Source of the DNA: Sinonovacula constricta
Taxonomy: Eukaryota > Mollusca > Bivalvia > Cardiida > Solecurtidae
DNA: 64,000 bases
Direction of reading: 5' to 3'
Assembly: GCA_007844125.1 (NCBI GenBank)
Contig: CM017572.1
Coordinates: 45,378,527-45,442,526 of the forward strand
Positions 35,343 through 46,600 of the stretch are shown piece after piece. Under the pieces are notes generated by a model. It was not told where the DNA came from. It saw nothing but the letters and a program-made list of their open reading frames with translations, and did not search any database. The first letter of the stretch is position 1. Every line of letters starts with the position of its first letter. The position numbers and the translations under genes are program-made.

Positions 35343-35839
35343 CCCTACTATTTACACTTCCAATGTTTAACGCTGTAATGAACTATATATAAAATTACGT
35401 TCATTTTTCTATAAACTACAGTTATGATATCGCACGCTTGATTTCTGATCGCTGATTGGCTAGGTGGGAGGAGGTTTATTTACTACGGACTGTTTTCCTG
35501 AATGAACGTTAACAAGACGTCAAAAGTAGGTCATACAGCACATGTGTTTGTTTAACATTATCAAAGCATGAGTTTTTTGTTAAACACTTTTCACTGTAGA
35601 TTCAAACACTTTATCTTTTTATAAATCGGTAATTGTGACATTTTGTAGAACTATAAATGAAGAACTACTTTCGTTTTGCTTTGCTTTCTGACTTTGAATG
35701 CGTGGCTTAAATACGAAAGATTCTATCACGGCAGCGTAAGCTATTCGTTCGATCCAACTTGGATAAGAAGTCGCAGAGACTCCACGATACTTTAAACAGC
35801 CCAACACGGTTCAACCGATGAACATCAAAAATCAACGAT

Positions 35840-36130
35840 TCATTCCCGCCAGCTTTCATTTCATCAGCATGTTCTCACATTTACCCTCGACAGATAATCA
35901 CGAAAAGCATTCACTTCTACCGATGTTACGCTTTTTGTTCGTTCCTGTGTTACATTTATCCTTAATTTAACCAAATCATCGTCATACTCACTGATACACT
36001 CTCGATTACTCTCACTAGTCGCAATGTTGATGTGTCAATAGTGCACGTAAAGTGATTACGACCGTCGATAAACAGTTTTCGTGCTGTACCCTGAGCTCCT
36101 AATACGTAGACGCATCGGTCCTAATCAAGT
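35840..36130 (-). mobile_element. Crypton-like mobile-element ORF relic, copy 1
   Basis: On the minus strand a frame of about 47 codons reads YDDDLVKLRINVTQERTKSV then VEVNAFRDYLSRVNV before a TGA. The pattern of acidic-rich start, K/R-T-K-S, then AFRDYL resembles the N-terminal SAM-like segment of Crypton tyrosine recombinases (DUF3504 relatives). The catalytic Arg-His-Arg-Tyr part was not found. Its homologue at 59905-60110 gives SVSDDELVTFRECVAKKRTK and NAFRDYLSG. Homology continues upstream of the coding part (ACGTGCACTATTG versus ACGCGCACTATTG). Family assignment is tentative; the existence of the repeat pair is solid. Confidence 0.45.
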
Positions 36131-37603
36131 TGCATTCGACTAGATAATTAGTGCAAAGAGTCTACAGCAAAATGCCGACTTGTTCTTCGAACCTGTAAGG
36201 TCTAGGTACAATATAACAGAGACATGAAAATGGGATCGGACGAATCGCAAATATAAATGCGTTTAACTTCAGAGCAGTAACCATTCACAACACACAGTCA
36301 TCGCGTATGTTTATGATCAGGAAAGGTCCATATATATTACACTCCAACAATTCCAAAAACGTATGAATAGAAAATCATTTTTTCTGTACGGGATAAAAAT
36401 AGAAAATCATTTTTCTGTACATGATAAAATACAAAGTACCACTTACAAGTATAAACAAAAGTATATAATTCGTTTGGGTTGTTCGGTAATAAGACTTAAA
36501 TAACAAAAAACTGTACACCAGTTATCATCGTAAAGACTGTGCTTGAATTATATACGATTTGTATCTTAGGTCATAACACATTACTAATGCTGTGGGTCTA
36601 CACATACAAAATGACAGTATGTTAAAATGGAATTCATCACTACCGGTTGTTTTTTTCAAAGGCAGATTGTGAAACCCATGAAAGTAACACTTTCATGGTT
36701 TCAGATGAAGATGAAACGTCATTACGACCAGACGCGTTCAGTTTCAAGAATCAATTTAAATTGTATTTGCGTATTCAGAAACACTCAGAGAAACACTTGA
36801 CTAGAAATCATAAGAGAACTATGTTTTAAGCAACACATGTGAAATTAGTTATCATCAAACGGTGTTTAACTTGCTTTTGAATCGTGTCTCTGTATAGGAG
36901 TACAGCTTCCGAATAAAAAAACTCATAAGGATGATTGACACATCTTTCGGGATAGGCAAAGTTTAGAATAAGTGATGTTACACCATTTAATATTGGGGAA
37001 CAATAGTGAAATGAAAATTGTCTCCCTTGATAGTTAATATCCGAGGTATTCCAAACAATGGGTAGGTCCTTTTAGTTGAAATTCTTGGACTTTATCTCCT
37101 GTTCTTTTGTAGATATATAAAACAATTACAAACAGTGAAAATTCGTACTTTTGAAGAAATATAAGTTTAAAATCAATTTAAATGCTTATAGAGATTTCTT
37201 ATTTAAAAAAAGTAAGTATATTAATTTGTCAACAATATAGAAATAGAAATGTTTTTTTGGTATTTGTGCATTTTGTCTACAGAATCTCGTTCTTCCGTCT
37301 AAGTACCGACAATTGTGAACACTACCTTAATTGTAAGACAGTACAACTCGTTGAAAAATCAGTTTAAATGTTCATTCTTTTCAAATCTATATATAAGCAC
37401 TTTTAGGATTGATGTCAGTCGCAGAAAATTGAGTCGACCATTCAAAGTATTCGTTGTAACTAATGAACTATTTCTTTTGTCTTATGTCTCTATGAATGTC
37501 AGTTTAATACAACAGTTTTAAAGAAGAATTAGGTTCCTACCTTGGTCCCTCACGTACAAAGTATTCACATTTCTAAACAGATCTAACTTGAAAAAACTAT
37601 GGA

Positions 37604-37606
<3 letters not shown>
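36131..37606. other. No gene seen; short tandem duplication at 36365-36430
   Basis: ATAGAAAATCATTTTTTCTG occurs twice, with GTAC and GATAAAA following, about 36 bp apart near 36366 and 36402. ORFs at 36647-36829, 37182-37367 and 37315-37521 have no recognised domains. Confidence 0.5.

Positions 37607-37688
<82 letters not shown>
37607..37688. repeat. (AT)n microsatellite with one C interruption
   Basis: About 82 bp of AT, broken once by ATACAT near 37675. Confidence 0.97.
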
Positions 37689-37689
37689 C

Positions 37690-38490
37690 AAAAGAATAAG
37701 TTGTGGATTTCTGACTAAATGCTAAAATATCGGAAATAAAATGACTTTCCGTATAAGACTTTTCGTGAACATGCATACAATGAAACTAATCATCACATTT
37801 AACGATAGCTTGTGAGCAGATAGCAACATTTACAAACGATATATTGATCGATCTTAATTCCTGTTTTATCTCGTTTATTCGTAGATTTTAATAAGAAAAC
37901 ACAGGAAACAGCCTTTCAGTCTGCCGTTTATCACTAGCGAAATTCCAATAAATAACACCATACGCCTAAGTTTAGATGGGAACACAACGTTTGAAACAGA
38001 ACACGTACAAATTACACGGGTTATTCCGTGAAGAATCGGAAGTTAAGGATTATCGGTAATATCTACAATGTTTGTCAATTCCTTAGGAACTGCATTAGAG
38101 AGGGAAATTCTTTATATAATAAATAATATTGATTGCGTTGATTGCCAGAGCTGGAAAGCAGTCAGTCCTACCCTTTGTTTTTGTTTGGTTGATGATCGTC
38201 AACTACTTTAACTGCAGTCTTTATTGGTTTTGATTTTAACACTGTCTGAGAAAATCTCATCAGAAGGAAGGAAGTAGACATTTTACGTGAACCTATAACA
38301 TGTTAAAGAGATATTTTAACCTATGACACACGTGTGTATCGACGGAGGGAAAAGTAATTTTAATTTGTTTTTAAAACATATATATGTTTTAATAAGCGAA
38401 TATTCTCTTTGTAGCTTGTGATTTCAAGCAATGTTCGTTCGAATTCGTCATAATTCGACGCGTACTTTAGAATGAAATTGATGGACTAAG
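37690..38490. other. No gene seen; perfect 22-bp palindrome at 38371-38392
   Basis: AT-rich. The palindrome TTAAAACATA|TATATGTTTTAA is exact. No other structure was found. Confidence 0.55.
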
Positions 38491-39175
38491 ATATAGTTGA
38501 AACCAGCAAAAAGTAGAAAATGTATTAGGTAAATCATTGGCACGACAACAATAGATCGTCTGATTATACCGGATATTATTGCAATGCAGGCGAATGTCTA
38601 GTGTGTTTCAATGGCAAATAAGGTTCCGGGATGTCAAATTTCTGTGACAATCACTTGTTTGATGATGATTGACTGCAAAGTGATGTCGCATTTTAAAGCG
38701 TTCACGTATTTTAAGAAAATTTCTACTACGTCTTCAGTAATTTATTCAGCAAAGAGCAAACGTATTTTACTCATGGTTACAGGCACCATAATAATAAAAA
38801 ATGTATGTTTTGTATTAAAATAAGACTGCGGAGTAATATTACAAACATATGATTACCAATGCATCTTCCAGTCAAGCTATAAGCTTAATATCAAATATAG
38901 TCATTGTAACATAGTACTTTTGCCGCTGCTTAAAACATTTGTAGACACCTGATGTCCGTTTTGTATCAAAGAAAAGAATTATATTTCTTCAGGCTTCAAT
39001 ATGCGACACATTTTATTATATATATTTCAGAATGTGAGACTAAACATAACGTGCTGTCTTCGATCTGTATGAAAGTTGTCCTTGAATTAAAGTTATACGG
39101 CGTCAAAGTATTTCTATCGACACCTTCAAGGAACAATGTCTCTGAATGAAGAAAGCATTATCGGTTTTGTACATT
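38491..39175 (+). repeat. Large direct duplication, copy 1 (with a partly conserved reading frame)
   Basis: It aligns collinearly, roughly 70-75% by eye, with 43453-44113. Anchors are GACACGACAAC versus GGCACGACAAC, ATTGCAATGCAGGCG, TTGTTTGATGATGA, AGACAC.TGATGTCCGTT and AATGTGAGACTAAA. A 70-codon frame at 38611-38823 (QISVTITCLMMIDCKV) aligns with the frame at 43461-43754 in copy 2 (QIYVTISCLMMSDCKM), and both frames stop at the same aligned place. In copy 1 a TAG interrupts the frame just upstream of the ATG. It could be a duplicated exon or part of an old repeat. The function is unknown. Confidence 0.75.
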
Positions 39176-39984
39176 AGAATAGAATAGAAAACCTGAAGCA
39201 TTTATTATAAAACGACGCTAAAACAAGTTCAAATTACGTTGAATTGAATGTACAAAATAGTGGTATGTGTATCACTTTGTTAAATAAGATGATTATGGGA
39301 GAGAAGATAAACCAATTGTATGTTGGTACGTTGCTTAAAGTTATTAAGAAACAACAACAACAACAATACTGAGTAGACATCATCTACGAAATATTCCAAT
39401 TTAGGGCTAAGAGTAAGAATAAATTTCATTTCGTGCAAAAGAGTTTATAATAGCACCGCACAGCTAGTGTGGTGGAGGAAGAGACCTGATACATGTCTGA
39501 GTGGAACCACCGGTGCTCCGCAGAAAACGTTTTCACATTTAGTCATTCGCTACGCTGAGAAGAATCAGTCTTGAAAATGTTTGACGTTTACTGCATATAG
39601 TATGGCTGACTGCTATTTTTCGCTCAAAAGCAATCATTACTTAATGCTTGTTAAAATATTAATTAAGTCAATTTATAACGAACACGGTTTCGGTTTGGAT
39701 TTGATAAAGACACAACAATCAAAATTTATATTTTTCTTCTCTGATTTGAAGGCTGTCAATAAAAAAGTCGACATAATTGAGAACCGCTATCGTATTGTTA
39801 GTATTTATATTTACTCTCAATGACTATGAACATGTGGTAATAGTAATTCCAAGTCAATTTTATTACAGTTGTTGCTCGAATCACACTCTGAATGATAAAA
39901 AGTTGTTTGCTGATGTGACGATGAAACTATACATTTCTGATGGAGTAGCAAAGTGCAATACTGACACGTATCAGTTTGGATGAA
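39176..39984. other. No gene seen
   Basis: AT-rich, with a short AAC repeat at 39350-39367. The 80-codon ORF at 39581-39823 has no recognised domain and could belong to the 5' part of the neighbouring Gypsy relic, which cannot be shown. Confidence 0.45.
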
Positions 39985-40757
39985 GTGGATAGCTTTTGTA
40001 AGAGAAACAAGCTATAGCTGCAAACAAAAAACAAACAAACAGAAACTGTTTAATGACAGAACCAAACAACCGAAAGATGTCATATACATGCAACATGCAA
40101 CGATGGCAAGAAAACTGAATCAATGGAATTTATTATGGTTTACCTTGACAATAAAACACAAACATTACCATCATACCTGCCAGCATGAAGCTTGGTATTC
40201 TTACTCTAAGTATGGAAAATGTAGCAAGCCAAATTACTATCAAGCTAAATTAATACGAATTACTGAACAAGTACAATGATGTCTTCTCTGGCTTAAGTTG
40301 TCTACAGGGAGAGTACAAGATGAAAACGGACACTAAGGTATCACCAATTCAGCCTTTGCCACAAACATATCCATTGCTAATTAAGAATAGAAAAAGGAAT
40401 TCGTACGGCTTGCGAAAAAGAAAGTAATAGCGTAAGTCACGGACTTAACATATTGAATAAGTACATGGCGGTGGTAGGAACGAAGATTTGTTTAGACCCA
40501 AACTACACAAAGCTGCTAAAAGGCCAAAAAATGCATCATGTCGAACACTGAAGATATTCCACAGAAAATTGCTAGGGGAAATGTGATCAGTCTTACCAGA
40601 GGTGGCTTATGGCAGGCGATGTAAGAAGAAATTATAACTATTATTGTAACTATAACAACCTTTAGGACACCAAATGGTCGATACAGATGGTTACGCCAAA
40701 CGTTTGGTATCTTTTCAGCGCCTCATGAGTTCCACTGCAGACAGCATGATGTGCTAT
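39985..40757 (+). mobile_element. Ty3/Gypsy retrotransposon relic, left part (gag knuckle region and RT start)
   Basis: The frame at 39980-40279 ends with a decayed CCHC-like segment (HTCQHEAWYSYSKYGKC, then KPNYYQAKL), as in Gypsy gag-pol junctions. It is followed almost at once by EQLNKYNDVFSGLSCLQGEY, the start of the RT region (normally after a protease, here deleted). RT pieces then include CLDPNYTKLLK (the LCLDP-type motif, ~40490) and RTPNGRYRWLRQTFG (40664-40710) followed by FSAPHEF. Stops and frameshifts abound. The sequence breaks at about 40757, where a family A element enters. Confidence 0.8.
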
Positions 40758-41240
40758 AAAATAAGAATATATGACAAAGTCCTATGAGCATTGCAACACA
40801 TACCAACATTTGAATAGGCACGGGACATTCACATGAAAGCCAAACGGTAAAGGAAAAAACAAAAGAGCAAACCCGACATTCACCGCCATGGAAGGTTCAG
40901 TCGGCAATATGGTCCGACTGGGATGCTTAACCCGGTTTTATAGAGCACTAACCTCACACTTCCTGATGGGTTTGTTAAATGCAGGCATTGAAGACAACCG
41001 ATGTTTTTGAATAAACAATGTCCAAGCGCTGACGTTTTCTTCGATAAAGTATGACGAAAGTAGCTCTAGGCATCATTAAAAATAATGCCTGCAAAGTGCA
41101 TTAAAGAGAGAGGGGTATTATTTCGATTAAAAGAACTACACAAAAATGGTTGATCATAAATAAAAAAAAAACTTGCTGAATCAGGAAAGAAATGACCAGA
41201 GAAGACTAAATGGTAGTAGCATCATGTTTATGGAGTTGAG
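40758..41240 (-). mobile_element. Interspersed family A copy inserted in the Gypsy relic
   Basis: It begins with AATAAGAATATATGACAAAG (reverse complement of the 3' end). The core at ~40870-40965 keeps CCGCCATGGAAGGTTCAGTC, and alignment with the 34-kb copy continues to about AGCATCATGTTTATGGAG near 41235. Gypsy RT resumes immediately afterwards, so this element interrupts an older element. A clear target-site duplication could not be recognised. Confidence 0.8.
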
Positions 41241-41955
41241 TAACCAAAGAACTGAAACAGATGATATTCCCGTATATAGTCAAGGCGAAACATAAAAGAA
41301 GCCTTGAGAGATTATGACACAGGGCTTGTTCTGGAGCTCGGCAGACACCGATCAGTAGGCAGAATTTGAACATCGAAAAGATGAAGCTTCGACAAATAGA
41401 AGTGACCTGCACAGGAAACGCGCTGACATCAGAACCTGTTAAACCCATCATTAAGAAACAAGCAGTAAGAGCTGTTATGTTATTGCTGCATAAGTGTACC
41501 CAAAGGAACGAGATATACCTAGGCAACTATTTATCAAAAGCATACTTTAATGAGACAAAAAGGGAGAAGATTCATTTAAGATATTTAAACACTTAAGAAG
41601 TCAAGTTCCATAAAGAACTAGAAGCCATTAACTTTGCTGAATCAGTCAGTTTTAATGAACAACACATGCATCAAATCATAGCTCATATAATACAAGATGA
41701 AGGTCTTCAGACTATTAAGGCAGTTGTCCTAAAAGGCTGGCCTAAAGGCAGATCAGAAGTACCACTCAACTGTCAAGAATTATAGAACATTTGTGATGGA
41801 CTTCAAGACGATAGAGTTGTTTACTAAGGCATGATATTGTTAATTCCAAAGGCATTCACATATATGCATTTTTGTCACATGGCTGTTGAATCATGTGTAA
41901 GAATGATAAAGTATGTCTCCTACTGGCCCAACTGGCATGTTTTACCAACACAAGA
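41241..41955 (+). mobile_element. Ty3/Gypsy relic, right part (RT catalytic box to integrase N-terminus)
   Basis: The RT catalytic box is visible as DDIPVYSQGE at ~41259. Next come MKLRQIEVTCTGNALTSE at 41381-41434 (the palm-end motif, normally K.K.....V.F.GH.LT..G; the GH is GN here) and LGNYLSKAYFNET near 41519 (the RNase H end, normally ADxLSR). The sequence continues with VVLKGWPKGRSEVP and a tail to YWPNWH at ~41920, the H2C2 integrase region before its Cys pair. Most of RNase H is deleted between 41450 and 41510. The integrase core and LTRs were not found. Confidence 0.8.
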
Positions 41956-42010
41956 CAAGGGAATATGATTACATCCTATGAACATTGCAACATATGCAAA
42001 CATCTGAACA
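41956..42010 (-). mobile_element. Interspersed family A, 3'-terminal fragment
   Basis: GGGAATATGATTACATCCTA followed by TGAACATTGCAACATATGC matches the 3' end of family A in reverse complement with several changes. It lies exactly where the Gypsy similarity ends. A reading frame here with two cysteines (CNIC) mimics an integrase zinc motif but is out of frame with the Gypsy relic. Confidence 0.55.
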
Positions 42011-42309
42011 GTTAACTACTTGCACTTGTTTGGATCTCAGTGAAGCTCTTAATTCTCTTTAGACAAAATATACATACAATGAACACTTTATTAAACGTAA
42101 TTAACATTCCCTTAGGAAGCAATAATGCATTACAGATCATTTTTGTACTGCTTTGAACGTAATTTTAAGTTAAATTAATCTTTTTCTACCCAAACCATTA
42201 TAGAAGCTTTCACCTTTATGCAATTTTTACGATATTCTTATAGATAATCATTTCTTTACTCAAATGATCTGATTTACTCTCCAGAACTTAGCTTTAATAT
42301 AGCAAATAC

Positions 42310-42565
42310 ATGACATTTAAATGCAGCATGCCTAGACACTGAGCTCATATTTCTAATGACAACGTCTCTAATTAAGTCTATGAAAAGAGAGACGATTTCA
42401 ACTTTAGTATTGTAAATTATGTCATATCTTAATGGTGACTCACCTCGTGCTACCTCTAACGGTAATTTACACAATTTTGTTTGTTGTTTTTAAGTATAAT
42501 CGTAGTATGAAAACACATATGCAGCAAGAACTTGCATTGCTTTTAAATTACAGGTCGACCGAACA
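42310..42565 (+). mobile_element. RT-like retroelement relic, same family as 12960-13515
   Basis: CATATTTCTAATGACAACGT, then GAGACGATTTCAACTTTAGT and GGTGACTCACCTCGTGC align with the minus strand of 13380-13500. The plus-strand translation shares KRDDFNFSIVNYV with KRDDFRLSIVNYL. An internal deletion then joins AAGTATAATCGTAGTATGAA to a GAACTTGCATTGCTTTTAAA block, which in the 13-kb copy are about 230 bp apart. Non-functional. Confidence 0.65.
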
Positions 42566-42743
42566 GATCGTTGAGTCTACATAAATTTGCTGACTAAAAT
42601 GACAATAGTTACTTTCTTTATCTCTCCCGTCATGACCCATATGGATAAAACATCTTCATCGGTCTCCATGCCCTTTACACGAGATTGATCAGTGGGTATA
42701 ACTTCGGGATTAATTTGCCTTCATTATATGATATGGCTTCGAT

Positions 42744-43385
42744 GATCACAACAATGTTACTTGTGCAGTTTGGCGGTCGTAAAAACCTACCCGTGCATGT
42801 AAAATATGTCATTTTATTTAGCCTATAAGGATTGTTACGTGTATTTCCTTTGATCTACATTGAATTTTGGTTCCTCATTTCCATCTCCACATGAACAGGA
42901 TGCTACAACCATTTACTCTTCTCTGGTTTTTTTTTCCGTGATTCAAAAAGTTAATTTCATTTACTATTAACGTTTTTTGTAGGTCTTTTAATCGAGATAT
43001 ACCCATCTCTCTCCTTAACACTATGTGGACATTATTTTTCAATGACGTCAGACTTTTCGTCATAACTTGTCAAACAAAAGGTCAGCTCTTGGACCTTTAT
43101 TCGGATGGTTTGGTTTTCTTTTTTATTGCTTGCATTTGAGAAACCCATCAGTAAGTGCTAGGTTAGAACTCTGTAAAACCGGTTTAAGCTCCCCTGTCGG
43201 TCCATATTTCCGACTGACCGTTCCATGGCGGTAACTGTCGGGTTTCCTCTTTTTGTTAAATGACTCATCGCAGATTTGTTACTACCTTAACATTTGGCGT
43301 GCATGTGAATACGTTGGTCCTGTGCCTTTTCAAATTTGTGTATATGTTGCAATGCTCATAGGACTTTGTCATATATATTCTTATT
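42744..43385 (+). mobile_element. Interspersed family A, longest-type copy (~640 bp)
   Basis: It runs from GATCACAACAATGTTACTTG to CTTTGTCATATATATTCTTA and is collinear with 33940-34574. The core at ~43150-43245 has CCGGTTTAAGCTCCCCTGTC and CCGACTGACCGTTCCATGGC. Its 3' end lies 68 bp upstream of copy 2 of the large duplication. Confidence 0.85.
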
Positions 43386-43452
43386 GTTTCCTACTTTATA
43401 ATTACTAAAGCCATGTCAACCCTATGTAGTCCGAATACCGCAAGAAAGAAAT

Positions 43453-44113
43453 GAATATAATTGAAAAACAGCAAATGGATATGCACAATCACTGACACGA
43501 CAACAAAAAATCATATTACAGATATTGTTGCAATGCAGGCGTTTTCGTATGTTTCTATGTCAAATGAAGTTCCAAGACTGCAAATATATGTGACAATATC
43601 TTGTTTGATGATGAGTGACTGCAAAATGCTGTTGCACTTTATAACTTTCTATCAAATCTTGAATAATATGTCGAACAAAGAATGCAAAAACATTTCAGTC
43701 TTAGTTACGAGCGCTAGTATAATAAAAATGCATGATTTCCGCCTTAAAATATAGCGAGTATTATTAAAACATATCATCACTAATGTACTGTTTAACAAAA
43801 TTCGTCATCTTACAGACAGGCTTTAAGAATTTAAACATAGCCATTGTAACAATGTGTTTCTGTCTTTGCTTTAAACTTATGGAGACACTTGATGTCCGTT
43901 CTGTATTAATGAATCAAAGAAATGATTGATACTTCTTCATGCTTCAATAAGCGACCTATTTTATTCCATATATTTTAGAATGTGAGACTAAAAGAAGGTG
44001 CCGTCTCTAATCTTTATCAACATCGTCATTGAATTCAAGCAATACGGTGTCAAACCATTTTCTATAAAAATCTTCCAACGTCTCTGAATGACGAAAACAG
44101 TACCAGTATTTTG
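43453..44113 (+). repeat. Large direct duplication, copy 2 (with reading frame)
   Basis: It aligns with 38491-39175. The 97-codon frame at 43461-43754 includes SYVSMSNEVPRLQIYVTISC and then LMMSDCKM. It is open across the position where copy 1 has a stop, and ends at the same aligned place. Downstream homology continues for about 360 bp through GTGAGACTAAA to TCTCTGAATGA near 44098. The function is unknown; it could be a paralogous exon, a decayed gene fragment or an unclassified repeat. Confidence 0.75.
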
Positions 44114-44114
44114 C

Positions 44115-45678
44115 TTTAATAGATATCGGTTAAATGTGATTGTACTAACTTTCCGGGCCATATTGGTGTGCCAGCTGGTATGCAGGTGTGCGCCGGCACA
44201 TACCACGTCAAACTGGGAAATATAAGTCCGTTTCATTAAATTAAACACACATCTCAATTTTAAAACACTCCTCCAAGCAATTACATTGTGACACCTCCAT
44301 TAATGATTTCAGCAATATATTAAACTTGTATTTGCCCAATTATGTGTCGTTCGTGCGTGCCTTTGTATAATTGATTCACTCAATAGAAATAAAAGATTTA
44401 TCGTTAGTAATGGTTTATCCATTCTATGGAAATAATTAGAAAGGTAATAATTCATTTAGCATTGGCATTTATTTGTTATAGGGCCTCTGGAACCATTCAG
44501 AAGGCTTGTGTTGACCCCAGATTTTAAACATATTTTGTTGTTTTTATTTCATATTTCAAAATTTAGATAACATCTTTTTCTAATAGGGTAATAGTTCGTT
44601 CTTTTACATTGTTTAATGTGACATCTTTCGATATATTGCTAAGTTTCCTGTGTCAAGTATTCATCATACTTCACAATTTATATCTTTAAGACATAATTTC
44701 CAATTAACCAACAGCCTTGATGGTAACACCATTTACATTCAATTTCAATTGATTTTTCCTATGTGTAAATTAAGATATTGGCGGCGAGAGAAGCAATACT
44801 TTTCAAAATCACACAACTGGAAGAAAGTTTTAGCGTATGAAAGCGCTTAAAAGTTTATCTAATTGGAAACAACAAAATCAAGACATACATGGCGCCATTA
44901 ATGTTTGATGGTCCGTAATTAAGGCTTATAAAATATTGATAAGTCAAAGTACACCACAATCGAAAATCTTGATGGGAAAAGAAAGGAAACCTTTGACTGA
45001 AAAGTATAAAATAGATATATATTGCTCGGAAATTCTCATTATACAATATTGACTTGATCTTTAAGTTTAAAAAGAAAAAGCTACGCACGATAATATTTTA
45101 TTTCTGTAAGTATATCAAATAAATCCACTTTTATTGGGTAAAAAACAAATTCATTAAGATAAGCCTTCTTTAACTTTTTTAAATTTAGTAAATAAATGAA
45201 AACCTTGATAATCCATGTATGAAAATTACAGCAACTCTTAATAAAACTGGAGATCAACTAAAATCATACACTTCAAATCAATTATGTCTTAATATAAAGA
45301 CTGATTTAATTATCTTTCAATATATATATTGAATCATAAGTAAATGGCGTATAATGATTTACTCATCAACTCCAAAAAAATAATGTAGTTTCTTTTCTAC
45401 AAAATCACCTGCGGCTATCTACAAATTCGGCTATCGACTTTCACCAAATGTCAGAGGAACAATGAGCTAAATGAGAAGTTATCTGCTATGAAGTAATTCA
45501 TATATTAGACGCTGGGACCGAATTTCTCGATTCTCGCTACTTGTTGTCAAATTCACACATTTGACACATTTGCGTTGATGCCTTTGTCTAGCGCTAGCTC
45601 AATTTCAAATATATGTGTTAACTATCACCCTCATATTAACTTATGACATTTTCCAGAAAATGTCGACTCTCCTTAATG
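44115..45678. other. No gene seen; perfect 18-bp palindrome at 45316-45333
   Basis: AT-rich. TTCAATATATATATTGAA is an exact palindrome. ORFs at 44650-44850 and 44855-45088 lack recognisable domains. Confidence 0.5.
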
Positions 45679-45791
45679 AAAAAAAACAAAAACAAACAAC
45701 AAACACACACACACACACACACACACACAAAGCAACAACAAAAACAACAACAACAAAACAGCCCAACAACAACAAAAAACAACAACAAAAC
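45679..45791. repeat. A-rich / (CA)n / (CAA)n compound simple repeat
   Basis: A-rich start, about 28 bp of CA at 45703-45730, then CAACAA blocks to 45791. Confidence 0.95.
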
Positions 45792-45794
45792 TTA

Positions 45795-46600
45795 GTTTTG
45801 AGCGCGATCGCGCTTAGGACATTCACAACGAACGTTTTGTCAAACTGCAGAGATCTTATCGTGTCAGAATAAAGTGAAATGCATAAATAAAATTTTACTA
45901 TGCTGCAGTAAAAAGTAATTAACTATTTGTATGTTTATTTATTGCATGTTTTGGTTATATGCATCATTTGGGGAAAAAGAATGCAATAATAATTAAAATG
46001 AAGTTACTCTATTTTTCTAATAAATACTATAAAAATAACGGCCGTAGCGATTTCGCGCTTTTTCTAAATTTTAGGATACAGTTAAGGGGCATGCGCTTCA
46101 GTGACTTAAACGACAACAGCCCCAAGCTTTGTTGTAAAGTTATTATTCAGACTGCTTTTTATGCATAAGCTGAACGGCATCGTCATTGTGTAAAAGTCGG
46201 CGGTGAAAATTTTGAGAAAAAAATGACATTGTCGTCGTTACCTATAATGTGAGATGCGCCGAAGCACACATGTTAATGATTGTTATTTGTACGTAATTCA
46301 GTTTTTGTGTATTGAATCACAATGCATTTTTCTGTGTATGTCAGATAATAAATGTTTTAAACGAAGTGTAAAAATATCAGTGGGGCTAAAACAGTGTACT
46401 TTTAAGTGCGTTTGTTAATAAACTTATGGCTATATGTTCACATTATATTACATATTTTCTCTTGTATGACTTAAATATTTAATCTTTTGTAAATTGTCGC
46501 CCCAGTCTAAGTTATTAATTAATAACCTCCTAAATATCTGCGACAGTGTTCAATGTCATTTGATGTTGATTGGCCTTTCCTTTAACAACTTGTTTTCTTT
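45795..46600. other. No gene seen
   Basis: AT-rich with no supportable feature. Confidence 0.5.

Noticed and set aside
35440..35475. Promoter suggested by an inverted CCAAT box in a GC-richer patch
   Set aside because: The patch lies inside the Crypton-like repeat; no gene start or other promoter element supports it.
40743..41226. Apparent 9-bp target-site duplication (AGCATGATG / AGCATCATG) around the family A copy in the Gypsy relic
   Set aside because: The right-hand word lies within family A sequence itself when aligned to the 34-kb copy, so it is not flanking DNA.
41956..42010. Gypsy integrase zinc-finger Cys pair (CNIC)
   Set aside because: It is out of frame with the upstream integrase region, and the DNA matches the family A 3' end instead.
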